Positions 16,434-24,919 of a stretch of DNA of 64,000 bases are shown here, piece by piece. Position numbers and translations under genes: made by a program. Each line of letters opens with the position of its first letter. Positions within the stretch are counted from its first letter, which is position 1. Source of the stretch: JAYREN01 sp963663375 (GTDB taxonomy: Bacteria > Acidobacteriota > Holophagae > Holophagales > Holophagaceae); NCBI GenBank assembly GCA_963663375.1, contig OY760195.1, positions 2,046,001 through 2,110,000 on the forward strand, in the 5' to 3' direction. The notes below the pieces were generated by a model. The model ran no database searches, was not told where the DNA came from, and saw only the letters and a list, made by a program, of their open reading frames with translations.

Positions 16434-17330
16434 TCACCCCACCGTGCCGTGCGCTCCCCAGATCACGGCCGCCATGAGGGTGAGGGCGTAGATGTTGATG
16501 TCCAGGAAGGCGCGCCGGATGGTAGACGCCTCGGAGTCGGGGCGCAGCAGGCGGGTGAAGCGGGCCAGCAGCCAGAGACTGGCGGCGCCCAGCAGCAACA
16601 GGGCGGGAAGGCCCCGCAGCGCGTGGAAGAGGGGCAGCAGGGCCCCCGCGGCCACGGTGCCGCAGGTCCAGGTGAAGGTCAGGCGCAGGATCTGGGTGCG
16701 ATCGAAATGGCGCGTGAGGGTGGGAAATCCGGCCTGTTCGTAGCCCTCGGCATGAAGCAGGGAGAGCAGCCAGAAATGGGGCACCTGCCACACGAAGAAG
16801 ACGAAACAAAGGGCCGCCATGGCAGGATCGCCCAGGGAACCCCCCGCCGCCGTCCAGCCGATGGCGGGTGGCAGGGCGCCGATGATGGACCCCGGCACCA
16901 CCGCGAAGGCACTGCGACGCTTCAGGGGCGTGTAGAAGCCGTTGTACCAGCCCAGGGCCAAGAGCCCCAGAAGGGCGGGGATCCAGCCGTGAAAAACCTT
17001 GAGCAGAAGGAAGCCCGTCAACGCCATCAGACTCGCTAACACCGTCGCGCCCAAAGGGGAAATTAGCCCCCGGGGAAGCGGCCGATTCCGGGTGCGTTCC
17101 ATGAGCGCATCCAGGTGGCGCTCCTGGACTTCGTTCAGGGCCGAGGCCGCCAGGGCGAGCAAGAGCGTGCCCAGCAGCGTGGTGACCAACCCGGCATCCA
17201 CACCGCGATGAAAGGCGATGTAGCCCATGGAGGCGGTGAAGGTGGAGGCGGCGGAGATCTTGAACTTGGTGAGCTCGAGGAAGAGCGCCGCCCAAGTGGG
17301 CCGGGGGGTTGGGATCGCGGCGGCGGTCAT
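16434..17330 (-). CDS. ctaB: Protoheme IX farnesyltransferase (heme O synthase)
   Basis: The 298-residue membrane prenyltransferase converts heme B to heme O for the oxidase. The UbiA-family motif is seen as LNEVQERHLDALMERTRNRP followed by LPRG, and the second acidic site is present near GYEQAGFPTLTRHF. About eight to nine membrane segments are visible. It is the last gene of the oxidase set, 7 bases downstream of coxB. Confidence 0.95.
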   Translation of the reverse strand: MTAAAIPTPRPTWAALFLELTKFKISAASTFTASMGYIAFHRGVDAGLVTTLLGTLLLALAASALNEVQERHLDALMERTRNRPLPRGLISPLGATVLASLMALTGFLLLKVFHGWIPALLGLLALGWYNGFYTPLKRRSAFAVVPGSIIGALPPAIGWTAAGGSLGDPAMAALCFVFFVWQVPHFWLLSLLHAEGYEQAGFPTLTRHFDRTQILRLTFTWTCGTVAAGALLPLFHALRGLPALLLLGAASLWLLARFTRLLRPDSEASTIRRAFLDINIYALTLMAAVIWGAHGTVG

Positions 17331-17337
17331 GGCGGTC

Positions 17338-18294
17338 CTATTTCAGGGTCTTGAGGTAGGTCACCATTTCCGTCACTTCCTGAGCCGTAATGGGGGCGGG
17401 TGGCATCGCGGGCGGATAGCCCTTCACCACATCCCGCATGGGCTCCTGGATGGCGACCCGGAGGTAGGCCTCGTCCACGGTCACGGAGCGCGACTGGCCC
17501 TGAGTGAGGACCTCCTGCTGTCGACCATAGAGGGCCTTGAGGGTGGGCCCCACCATGGGCTTGCCATCGATGGAGTGGCAGGCGAGACAGCCCTTGGCGC
17601 GCATGAGGGCGAGGCCCGCGGGCTCATTGGTCGCCACGGGACGGGCTGCGACAGCAGTGATGTTCCTGCCGGGTTCCGGCGCGTTTTCACCGCCGAAGTA
17701 CCAAGCCTTGAACTCATCTTCGGGCACCACGATGACCTTGCTCAGCATGAGGCTGTGGTCCACGCCGCAGATCACAGTGCATTCGATGTCGAAGGCGCCG
17801 AGTTTGGTGGCCTCGAACCAGGTCGTGTTGGCGCGGCTGGGCACGGCGTCGATCTTCAGGCGGAAGGAGGGCACGAAGAAGCCATGCACCACATCGGCGC
17901 TGCGCACCTCCAGCTTCATGGGCTTGGCGATGGGGGCGTAGAGCACCTTGCTCTGCTTGCCGTTGGGATACTCGAAGGACCAGCTCCACTGGCGAGCCGT
18001 GACCTTCACCACCATGGAATCCCGGGGCGCCTGGCGCATGTATTCGTAGTTGGTCCAGCCGTAGTAGAAGATGGCAAGGAAGAGCACCAGGGGGATGGTG
18101 GTCCACAGGACCTCCAGGCCCGTGTGGCCCTCGATCTGGGCGGCCTTGGGGTGGCGCTTGCGGCTGTAGCGGATGACGAAATAGATCATCAGTGCCGTGA
18201 TGAAAACGAGAAAGAGCACCGAGAGCCCGAACACGAAGAAGAAGACCGCATCGGATTTTTCGGCGGAGGTCGAGGCTTGCGTCATCCAATCCAT
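17338..18294 (-). CDS. coxB: Cytochrome c oxidase subunit II with fused cytochrome c (caa3 type)
   Basis: The 318-residue subunit has two N-terminal membrane helices (about 16-42 and 61-80) and a periplasmic cupredoxin. Its CuA ligands are visible as H137, C172, C176, H180 and M183 (CTVICGVDHSLM). A C-terminal heme c domain follows, with CLACH at 236-240 and a distal methionine in PPAMPPAP. The fusion defines a caa3 oxidase. It is placed after coxA, coxC and coxD rather than first, which is an unusual order. Confidence 0.95.
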   Translation of the reverse strand: MDWMTQASTSAEKSDAVFFFVFGLSVLFLVFITALMIYFVIRYSRKRHPKAAQIEGHTGLEVLWTTIPLVLFLAIFYYGWTNYEYMRQAPRDSMVVKVTARQWSWSFEYPNGKQSKVLYAPIAKPMKLEVRSADVVHGFFVPSFRLKIDAVPSRANTTWFEATKLGAFDIECTVICGVDHSLMLSKVIVVPEDEFKAWYFGGENAPEPGRNITAVAARPVATNEPAGLALMRAKGCLACHSIDGKPMVGPTLKALYGRQQEVLTQGQSRSVTVDEAYLRVAIQEPMRDVVKGYPPAMPPAPITAQEVTEMVTYLKTLK

Positions 18295-18303
18295 GGCTGG
18301 TCC

Positions 18304-18597
18304 TTACCTGAAGGCGACATCGGAAAAGAGGAGCGCGAAGAAGATCAGCAACGTGCCCAGCGTAACCAGCACCACGACCTTCAGCAGCGGTCCCTCGTAC
18401 TTCAGGTGCATGAAGAAGTAGAACACCAACCCGGCCTTGAGGGGCGTCAGGGTGAGCAGCCCCCACACCGCCGCCGTCTGCCCCACGTGGGCCAGACCCA
18501 CCAGGGCCCCCGTAAGGCAGAGCAGGGCGACCCACACCTTGATGAAGGTGCCGTAACCCGGATGGTCGTGCGTTTCAGAGGTCGTGTGCGCATCCAT
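18304..18597 (-). CDS. coxD: Cytochrome c oxidase subunit IV (caa3-type, CtaF/CoxD-like)
   Basis: The 97-residue subunit has three hydrophobic segments (about residues 22-40, 47-65 and 70-90), with FYFFMHLKYE typical of the prokaryotic COX IV family. I chose the ATG at 18597 (MDAHTTSE). An in-frame ATG at 18615 would add six residues encoded by the ATCCGTG repeat, and neither start has a strong ribosome site. It is 9 bases upstream of coxB. Confidence 0.88.
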   Translation of the reverse strand: MDAHTTSETHDHPGYGTFIKVWVALLCLTGALVGLAHVGQTAAVWGLLTLTPLKAGLVFYFFMHLKYEGPLLKVVVLVTLGTLLIFFALLFSDVAFR

Positions 18598-18600
18598 TTT

Positions 18601-18636
18601 TTTATCCGTGTCCATCCGTGTTCATCCGTGGATAAA
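18601..18636. repeat. ATCCGTG-type intergenic repeat with inverted ends at the coxD start
   Basis: Three near-identical 10-base units (ATCCGTGTCC, ATCCGTGTTC, ATCCGTGGAT) are bounded by TTTATCC and GGATAAA, a perfect 7 bp inverted repeat. The element fills the coxC-coxD gap in an operon whose other junctions overlap or lie within a few bases. It replaces the expected ribosome site of coxD. Confidence 0.7.
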
Positions 18637-18641
18637 GCAGT

Positions 18642-19238
18642 TCACGCGGCCAGGTAGAAAAGCGGCAGCAGGAAGATCCAGATCACATCCACGAGGTGCC
18701 AATACAGGCCCCCGTTTTCCAGGTGAATGTAGCGGTCCGGTCGCACCTGGTTCCGGACCATCATCCAGAGCACCCAGGCCAGCACCCCCATGCCCGCGAT
18801 GACATGGATTCCGTGCAGGCCCGTCATGGAAAAGTAGAGGCCGAAGAAGATCTGCTCTCCCGGCGGCAACGTGGCGAGATGGGGCGAATTCGGGTAGAGC
18901 CCGTGATGAAACTTGGCCGCCCATTCAAAAGACTTGATGACGAGGAAGACCGCGCCCAGTCCCAGGGTCGTGCCTAGGAAGGCCATGGCTCGCTTCATCT
19001 CGCCCCGCTGGGTGGCCACGATGCTCAGCACCACCGTGAGGCTGCTGGTCAGGAGCACCACGGTATTGAGGATGCCGAGGGTGGCATTCAGCTCCATGCC
19101 CGCGTGGTGGAATTCCGCCGGGTAGCGATGACGCATGGCCGAGTAGGCGATGAAGAGACCCCCGAACAGCACCATCTCCGTGACCAGGAAGAGCCACATC
19201 CCGAGCTTGGAGCCGAAATCATCCCTGTGCGCGTTCAT
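18642..19238 (-). CDS. coxC: Cytochrome c oxidase subunit III
   Basis: The 198-residue membrane protein has five helices, the short form found with caa3 oxidases. Family segments include KLGMWLFLVTEMVLFGGLF near the start, the FEW helix, FSMTGLHGIHVIAGM and the C-terminal YWHLVDVIWIFLLPLFYL (18 residues). The start at 19238 lies inside a palindrome, and the AGGA in its loop is the only ribosome-site-like sequence. Longer in-frame starts would translate repeat sequence. Confidence 0.93.
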   Translation of the reverse strand: MNAHRDDFGSKLGMWLFLVTEMVLFGGLFIAYSAMRHRYPAEFHHAGMELNATLGILNTVVLLTSSLTVVLSIVATQRGEMKRAMAFLGTTLGLGAVFLVIKSFEWAAKFHHGLYPNSPHLATLPPGEQIFFGLYFSMTGLHGIHVIAGMGVLAWVLWMMVRNQVRPDRYIHLENGGLYWHLVDVIWIFLLPLFYLAA

Positions 19239-19269
19239 TCCGCACATCCTGTGCGGAACCCCTGCGGGG
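19238..19269. repeat. Double palindrome covering the coxC start codon
   Basis: TTCCGCACA-TCC-TGTGCGGAA (19238-19258, perfect 9 bp arms) is followed directly by CCCC-TGC-GGGG (19259-19269). On the minus strand the loop of the first hairpin contains the AGGA that would serve as ribosome site, and the last base of the palindrome is the A of the ATG. Folding would hide the coxC start, so it may tune translation or be an inserted repeat. Confidence 0.6.
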
Positions 19270-19308
19270 CTTCGCTGCGCAAAGTGGCACTCCGCTCCTG
19301 CTGCGTGC

Positions 19309-20931
19309 TCATGCCTTCTCCTCCTGGGGGAAGTGGTAGGGGCCCGTGGTGACGGTGGGGATCTCCTCAAAGTTCTCCAGCGGGGGCGGGCTGGGGATGG
19401 TCCACTCCAGGGTCACACCTCCCCAAGGATTGGCCTCGGCCTTCCTGCCCCGAAAGATCGCGTAGAGCAGCGCCCCGAAGAACATCAGAAGGCCCAGCAC
19501 CAGCAGCCAGCTGCCCACGGTGGCGAACACATGCATCCAGTGGAACTGGGGCAGGTGAACGTAGTAGCGCCGGGGCATACCCATCACCCCCAGGATCAGC
19601 ATGCCGAAGTAGAGCATGTTGAAGCCGATGAACATGGGGAACCAGGAGGCGTAGATGGCCTTCTTGCTGTACATCTTCCCGAACATCTTGGGGAACCAGT
19701 AGAGCAGCGCCGCGAAGAATGCGAAGCCCGTGCCGCCGAACATCACGTAGTGGAAGTGGCCCACGATGAAATAGGTGTCGTGGATGTGGATGTTGATGGC
19801 CAGGGCCCCCTGCATGACGCCGGTCAGGCCGCCGATGCAGAAGAGGAAGATGAAGGAGAGGGCGAAGAAGAGCGGGGGCTGGAAGTCGATAGAGCCCTTG
19901 TACAGCGTGGACACCCAGTTGAAGACCTTGATGGCGCTGGGGACGGCCACGATCATCGTGAGGAGGGAGAAGACCATCTGCGCCACGCCACTCATGCCGC
20001 TGGTGAACATGTGGTGGGCCCACACGAGACTGCCGACCCCCGCGATGGCCATGCTGGAAAAGGCGATGGCCTTGTAGCCGAAGATGGTGCGACGGGCGAA
20101 GGTTGGGATGATCTCCGAGATCGCGCCCATGGCCGGCAGGATCATGATGTAGACCGCCGGGTGGGAGTAGATCCAGAAGAGATGCTGATAGAGCAGAGGA
20201 TCACCGCCCTTGGCGGGATCGAAGATGCCGATGCCGAAGAAGCGCTCGAGGATCACCAGCACCAGCGTGATGGCCAGGATGGGCGTGGCCAGCAGCTGGA
20301 TCCAAGATGTTGAGTAGAGCGCCCAGCTCATCAGCGGCATGCGGAACCATGTCATGCCTGGGGCGCGCAGGCGATGGATGGTGGTAATGAAGTTGATGCC
20401 CGTGAGCATCGAAGAGAAGCCCAGGATGAAGGCGCCGAAGACCGCCAGGCTGATGTTGGTGCCAGTCTTGATGCTGAAGGGTGCGTAGAAGGTCCACCCC
20501 GTGTCCGGTGCCCCGCCGCCCGTGAACAGCGAGAGGATCGCGAGAATGGCGCCGATCATGAAGAAGTACCAGGAGGCAAGGTTCAGACGCGGGAAGGCCA
20601 CATCCTTGGCACCGATGAGGATCGGCAGGAAGAAATTTCCGAAGACCGCGGGCAGGCCCGGCACCACGAAGAGGAAGATCATGATCACGCCGTGGAGGGT
20701 GAACAGGGCGTTGTAGGTCTGGGCCGTGATCAGATGCTGGAAGGTGGTGAGCTGCACCAGGCGCATCACGATGCCGATGCTCGCGCCCACGAAGAAGAAA
20801 CTCACCATGGAGAAGAGGTAGAGCAGACCCACGCGCTTGTGATCCGTGGAGGTGAGCCAGGACAGAAGGCCCGTGCGCTCTCCGGTGTTCACGAGGTAGC
20901 TTGGCTGGGGCATGGAAGCGTCGTGACTCAT
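19309..20931 (-). CDS. coxA: Cytochrome c oxidase subunit I, A2-type
   Basis: The 540-residue catalytic subunit has twelve predicted helices. Heme and CuB ligands are visible: H80 (TLHG), H257 with Y261 in YSHPAVY, H306-H307, and the HFHYV pair. Helix VI reads YSHPAVYIMILP, with Tyr-Ser in place of the D-channel glutamate, which places it in the A2 group of heme-copper oxidases like the caa3 enzymes of Thermus and Rhodothermus. It overlaps the sco stop by 4 bp and precedes coxC by about 70 bases of repeat-rich DNA. Confidence 0.96.
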   Translation of the reverse strand: MSHDASMPQPSYLVNTGERTGLLSWLTSTDHKRVGLLYLFSMVSFFFVGASIGIVMRLVQLTTFQHLITAQTYNALFTLHGVIMIFLFVVPGLPAVFGNFFLPILIGAKDVAFPRLNLASWYFFMIGAILAILSLFTGGGAPDTGWTFYAPFSIKTGTNISLAVFGAFILGFSSMLTGINFITTIHRLRAPGMTWFRMPLMSWALYSTSWIQLLATPILAITLVLVILERFFGIGIFDPAKGGDPLLYQHLFWIYSHPAVYIMILPAMGAISEIIPTFARRTIFGYKAIAFSSMAIAGVGSLVWAHHMFTSGMSGVAQMVFSLLTMIVAVPSAIKVFNWVSTLYKGSIDFQPPLFFALSFIFLFCIGGLTGVMQGALAINIHIHDTYFIVGHFHYVMFGGTGFAFFAALLYWFPKMFGKMYSKKAIYASWFPMFIGFNMLYFGMLILGVMGMPRRYYVHLPQFHWMHVFATVGSWLLVLGLLMFFGALLYAIFRGRKAEANPWGGVTLEWTIPSPPPLENFEEIPTVTTGPYHFPQEEKA

Positions 20932-21740
20932 GCGTTCTCCTCTCCCTTGCGTCGGCCCTTCCGGAGAAGGACCGCCAGGAAGATGCCAGCGCCCAGCAGG
21001 ATGATGCCGGCGCCGATCTTGGTGAAGTTCAGGACGTACTTGCGACCTTCGGGGTCATAGCTGAAGCAGATCTTCAGCCACTTGTTGATGGTGGGGCGGG
21101 CCTGGTTCTTCGCCGCCTCCTGGGCCGCCAGCTGGAGATCCGCCGGCAGGTAGGTGACCCCGTACATGTAGCGGGTGATATCGCCCGTGGGGCTCAGGAA
21201 GATGATGGCCGCAGCATGAATGAAGTCATCGCCCTGCCGCTTGAACTTGAAGCCCACGGAATCCGCTAGGGCCTTGCTCGTGGCTGCGTCAGCCGTAAGG
21301 AAGCGCCAGGCCGCCGGGGGGAAGGGCCGAGTGATCTCGCGCAGGTAGTTGGTGCGCTTGTTGGCCGCGATCTCGGAGGTATCCCGCTCATCGAAGCTCA
21401 CGGTGATGACCTGGAAATCCTTCCCGGGTTCGGCCTGGGTGCGGTTGAGCACCTCCACCACGCCGTTGAGCTGGGGCGTGCAGATGCCCGCGCAGCGGAA
21501 ATAGTTCAGGGTCAGGATGGTGGGCTTGTCGATGAGGCTGCGGAGCTGAACGGCCTTGCCGTCTTCATCCTTGAGGACAAGGTCGATGGCGGCGCGCTGG
21601 CCCAGCCTTTCATCGATGCCCACTTCCTCCACAGAGAAATTCGGGGTGGAAGGATTGGGATTGGCGGCGGCCTGCCCGCGCAGGGGGCCACTCAGAACGC
21701 AGGCGAGGGCAAGGGCGGGAAGGGCTCGAAGGAGCATCAT
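20928..21740 (-). CDS. SCO1/SenC-family copper chaperone
   Basis: The 270-residue protein has an N-terminal signal or anchor (residues about 2-22), a thioredoxin-like domain with the copper motif FRCAGICTPQ (CxxxC) and a later histidine in DFIHAAAI. A C-terminal membrane helix (about 243-262) follows. Sco proteins deliver copper to the CuA site of subunit II. GAGGTG precedes the chosen ATG. The 4 bp overlap with coxA shows tight coupling. The extra C-terminal helix is less common in the family. Confidence 0.92.
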   Translation of the reverse strand: MMLLRALPALALACVLSGPLRGQAAANPNPSTPNFSVEEVGIDERLGQRAAIDLVLKDEDGKAVQLRSLIDKPTILTLNYFRCAGICTPQLNGVVEVLNRTQAEPGKDFQVITVSFDERDTSEIAANKRTNYLREITRPFPPAAWRFLTADAATSKALADSVGFKFKRQGDDFIHAAAIIFLSPTGDITRYMYGVTYLPADLQLAAQEAAKNQARPTINKWLKICFSYDPEGRKYVLNFTKIGAGIILLGAGIFLAVLLRKGRRKGEENA

Positions 21741-21747
21741 GGGCACC

Positions 21748-22635
21748 TCAATTCTGGGAAAGCGCAAGGCGTAGCTCCTTCCATTGGGCGGGCGTGTAGA
21801 TCGCCAGCACCGGAGCGAAGCCATTGCCGGGGAGGCCCGGCAGGATTCCCTTGGCCAGGACCTGATCGCTGGCCTGCCAGCCGGGAATCCCGGCCAGGGC
21901 TTGGGCGGCTCGCGGGGCATCCAGGATGGCTTCACCGAGCAATGGATTCGTACCGGAGGCAGGAATCGGCGTGGTCGCCTGGAATTCAGCCACCAGGCGC
22001 TCCACGGCGCTCTTCACGGGGATGCGGCTGGGGATCACTTCGCCCGCAGTGGCGAAGAGCCTTTCCAGGGCCGCCAGCGCCGCGGGATCGCTGGCGCCGT
22101 GATCGAAAGTCCCAAGGCTCTGCACCACATGCACCAGGGCCATGCGGTCCTTCTTGCTGAGGTAGGCGTAGGACACCATGGAGCTGCCCTTCACGCCCTC
22201 CTCCAGGGTGCGGTAGATGTTCTCGATGCGGCTGCCGTTCTTCCAGCCCCCCACCGTGAAATTGCGGGGCGCGGGTGTGAGGCCCTTCGCCCCGGGGCCA
22301 TCCCCCTTCCCTTCGGGGCCGTGGCAGGTGGCGCAGGTCTCCGCGAAGAGCTTCCGGCCTCGGGCCAGCAACTCGGGATTAGGCGTCATCACCGTTTTCG
22401 GATCGATGGGCGGGATGACTTCTCGCGCGGCGCTGGGGTAGTCCGTGGGATCGAGCCAGCCGCTTTCCCCCTGCACCGCCACCACCGGACTCTCCTGGGA
22501 GGTGTGCGCCTGGTAGCGCAGACCCGGCACGATGATGAAACCGAAGAGGGCCGCCAGACCGATGAAGCCCAGCACTACCAGCAGGGCCGACAGCAGCCGC
22601 TGCAGTTCATCGCGGGAAACGAAGCGGTCGATCAT
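21748..22635 (-). CDS. Membrane-anchored mono-heme cytochrome c of the ACIII/caa3 operon
   Basis: The 295-residue protein has one N-terminal membrane anchor (about 15-37) and one cytochrome c domain with CATCHGPEGKGDG near residue 105 and the axial methionine likely in SSMVSYAY. A 100-residue C-terminal extension of unknown role follows. It overlaps actF by 4 bp and precedes sco by 7 bases. Its place between complex III and oxidase genes suggests it carries electrons between them. It is additional to the ActE-like domain fused to ActD. Confidence 0.85.
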   Translation of the reverse strand: MIDRFVSRDELQRLLSALLVVLGFIGLAALFGFIIVPGLRYQAHTSQESPVVAVQGESGWLDPTDYPSAAREVIPPIDPKTVMTPNPELLARGRKLFAETCATCHGPEGKGDGPGAKGLTPAPRNFTVGGWKNGSRIENIYRTLEEGVKGSSMVSYAYLSKKDRMALVHVVQSLGTFDHGASDPAALAALERLFATAGEVIPSRIPVKSAVERLVAEFQATTPIPASGTNPLLGEAILDAPRAAQALAGIPGWQASDQVLAKGILPGLPGNGFAPVLAIYTPAQWKELRLALSQN

Positions 22636-23783
22636 AGGTGGAACTCCAGGGCCTTGGCCAGGAACGGATCACCCACCGGCATGTCCTCACCCCAGTTCAG
22701 GGTGCGACGAACCCAGAGCAGGGAGCCGCCCACGAAGAAGAGGCCGAAGCTCACCTCGGGCCAGGAGAAGAGCACGCCCTTGCCGAGCACTGGGAACACC
22801 AGCCAGTACAGATCCAATGCATGGGCCGCCAGCATGAGGATGCCCACCGCCCGCAGGCGCCGGGGATCCCCCTTGGCATCGCGAGTGACCAGCGCGAAGA
22901 AGGGCACGATGAAGTGCAACACGGCCAAAGCGATGGTCACGGAATGCCAGCCACCCACAAGGCGGGCCTGGTACCAGACCACCTCCTCCGGCAGATTGGC
23001 GTACCACATGAGCATGTACTGGGCGAAGGCGATGTAGGACCAGAAGACCGTGAAGGCGAAGAGGAAGGCCCCCAGGTTGAAGCGATGATCCCGACGCACC
23101 CCCAGAAGACGGCCCTGTCCCTGGAGGTGGCCCAGGGCGAGTGTGGTGGCCGCCAGGGCCGCCAGGAAGCCGCCGGCAAAGAGATAGACGCCGAAGATGT
23201 CGCTGTACCACTCGGGCGTGAGCCCCGAGATCCAATCGAAGGCGGCGACGGTGATGACCAGGGCGAAGATGGCCATAAAGACCGGTGCGAATCTTCGAGC
23301 CCTAACGTTGAAGCTGGGATCCTGGGTCTGATCCTGGCGCAGGGAGCCCCGTACGAGCACGAAGAGCGCCAGCAGGGAGAGCCCCAGGCAGATCACCGTG
23401 CGCAGGGAGAACCAGGGCAGCCCCAGCCAGAAGGCCTTCCCCGCCAGCAGAGGATTCTGGAGGGCCTCGGGGCGAGCCCCCGGGAAGAGCACGGGCACGG
23501 CGCCCAGGGCGATGAGGGCCACGGGTACCACCGGCAGCATCAGGGTGGAGATCCGCTCCGGCAGGCGGCGGATGGGCACGCTCCACTTGGCGGCGACCAG
23601 ATGCTCGATGGCCACCAGGAAGAGACACCCCAGTGCCAGCGTGAAAAGAAAGAGGAACCAGACCAGCCAGTTGGCCCAGAACCGCTCGGGGCCCGCCTGG
23701 AAATAGGCCAGGACCACGCCCAGGGCGCCAAGCAGTGTGAGTCCCGTGAGGAGTCTGGGAGTCTTGGAAGTGGTGTCAGTCAT
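22632..23783 (-). CDS. actF: Alternative complex III subunit ActF
   Basis: The 383-residue membrane protein has about ten helices and occupies the usual ActF position after ActD/E. It resembles the NrfD-like family more weakly than ActC. The segments FDWISGLTPEWYSDIFGVY and FAQYMLMWYANLPEEV match ActF-type quinol:electron acceptor oxidoreductase subunits as I recall them. It overlaps both neighbours by 4 bp. Role: membrane arm of the quinol-oxidising complex. Confidence 0.88.
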   Translation of the reverse strand: MTDTTSKTPRLLTGLTLLGALGVVLAYFQAGPERFWANWLVWFLFLFTLALGCLFLVAIEHLVAAKWSVPIRRLPERISTLMLPVVPVALIALGAVPVLFPGARPEALQNPLLAGKAFWLGLPWFSLRTVICLGLSLLALFVLVRGSLRQDQTQDPSFNVRARRFAPVFMAIFALVITVAAFDWISGLTPEWYSDIFGVYLFAGGFLAALAATTLALGHLQGQGRLLGVRRDHRFNLGAFLFAFTVFWSYIAFAQYMLMWYANLPEEVVWYQARLVGGWHSVTIALAVLHFIVPFFALVTRDAKGDPRRLRAVGILMLAAHALDLYWLVFPVLGKGVLFSWPEVSFGLFFVGGSLLWVRRTLNWGEDMPVGDPFLAKALEFHL

Positions 23784-24919
23784 CGGGCCCCCGCTCCCTT
23801 CAGATCCTCATCCTTGGCGTTCTGGGCCCGCTGGAGGGCGCGCACATAATGGACCACCGCCCAGCGCTGCTCCTCGGTGAGATCCGCGGCCTGACTGGGC
23901 ATGGCGTTCTTGCCGTTCACGATGGCCCAGTAGATTTGCCCGTCCGCATAGTCCCGGAACTGCTGGGACTGGAGGTTGGCGGGCTTGGCGCCATAGGCCG
24001 CCGTGAGACTGCCCACACCGTTGCCCACGGCCCCGTGGCACACGGCGCAACGATCCGTGAAAGCCGCCTTCCCCAGGGCGAATATTTCCTTCGTCCGGGG
24101 CAGGGGATTAGGCAGGACAGCCGCTTCATCCTGGGTACCCGTGGCGCTGGGCAGATGGCCCCGGGCGATGGTGCCCTGCACGGGCATCCGCATGCCTCGA
24201 CCATCCTTGAAGAAGGCGTTGCCCTGCTGGGCGCTCAAGCGGGGCTGGTCCTGCATGTGGGACATGGGCGGCAACACCGGGAACAGCTTGATTGCCCAGT
24301 ACATCACGAAGCCCGATACGAGGCAGGCCGCGAGGATCCCGCCGAGGGTCCGCAGGATGAAGTCGCTGGTGAGGAAGGGCGAGCGATCCGGCGCAGGCAG
24401 GACCTCGATCTCCGTGGCCCCGGCCGCTAGCAGCTCGGCGCGGGCGGCCTCGGCATCCAGTTCGGGATCGGCTTCCACCGCCAGGGCGAAGCGATCCCGG
24501 GTGATGCTGCGGATGGCCTTGGAACCCAACAGTGGGTGGCCGAAGAAAGGCAGCTTGTTGAGGAGCAGCAGCATGCCCAGCCCGGCGGTGAAGGTGGCGA
24601 AGAGCACCATCACCTCGAACATGATCGGCACGAAGGCCTCCCAGGACCAGGGTGCCTTGCCCCCGGTGACGATGGGGTAGTCCACGGCGCTGATCCAGTA
24701 CTGGAAGCCCAGGGCGGTCACGGCCCCGAGAATGGCCATGACCAGCACCATCCCTCCCAGGGGCGAGCGGCGCAGCTCCAGGGCCTCGTCGATGCCATGC
24801 ACCGGGTAGGGCGTATAGGTCTCCAGGCGCCCCATCTTGTGGGCCTTCATGTGATGGATGGCCTTCAACAGTCCATCCGGGCTGCTGAACAGACCGACAA
24901 CGGCGAAGGCACTACTCAT
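23780..24919 (-). CDS. ActD (DUF3341) fused to ActE-type cytochrome c
   Basis: The 379-residue protein joins two complex III subunits. Residues 1 to about 165 are DUF3341/ActD (VVGLFSSPDGLLKAI near the start, two membrane helices and FGHPLLGS). A membrane helix near 195-215 links to a C-terminal mono-heme cytochrome c domain with CAVCHGAVGNGVG near residue 290 and a methionine in NAMPSQ. In many organisms ActD and ActE are separate genes. It overlaps actC by 8 bp and actF by 4 bp. Confidence 0.9.
   Translation of the reverse strand: MSSAFAVVGLFSSPDGLLKAIHHMKAHKMGRLETYTPYPVHGIDEALELRRSPLGGMVLVMAILGAVTALGFQYWISAVDYPIVTGGKAPWSWEAFVPIMFEVMVLFATFTAGLGMLLLLNKLPFFGHPLLGSKAIRSITRDRFALAVEADPELDAEAARAELLAAGATEIEVLPAPDRSPFLTSDFILRTLGGILAACLVSGFVMYWAIKLFPVLPPMSHMQDQPRLSAQQGNAFFKDGRGMRMPVQGTIARGHLPSATGTQDEAAVLPNPLPRTKEIFALGKAAFTDRCAVCHGAVGNGVGSLTAAYGAKPANLQSQQFRDYADGQIYWAIVNGKNAMPSQAADLTEEQRWAVVHYVRALQRAQNAKDEDLKGAGAR

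Noticed and set aside
17227..18657. 476-codon plus-strand ORF over the coxB/coxD region
   Set aside because: It is antisense to clear oxidase subunits and its end is translated repeat DNA.
19150..20313. 387-codon plus-strand ORF over coxA
   Set aside because: It is a His/Glu-rich shadow of the coxA membrane helices.
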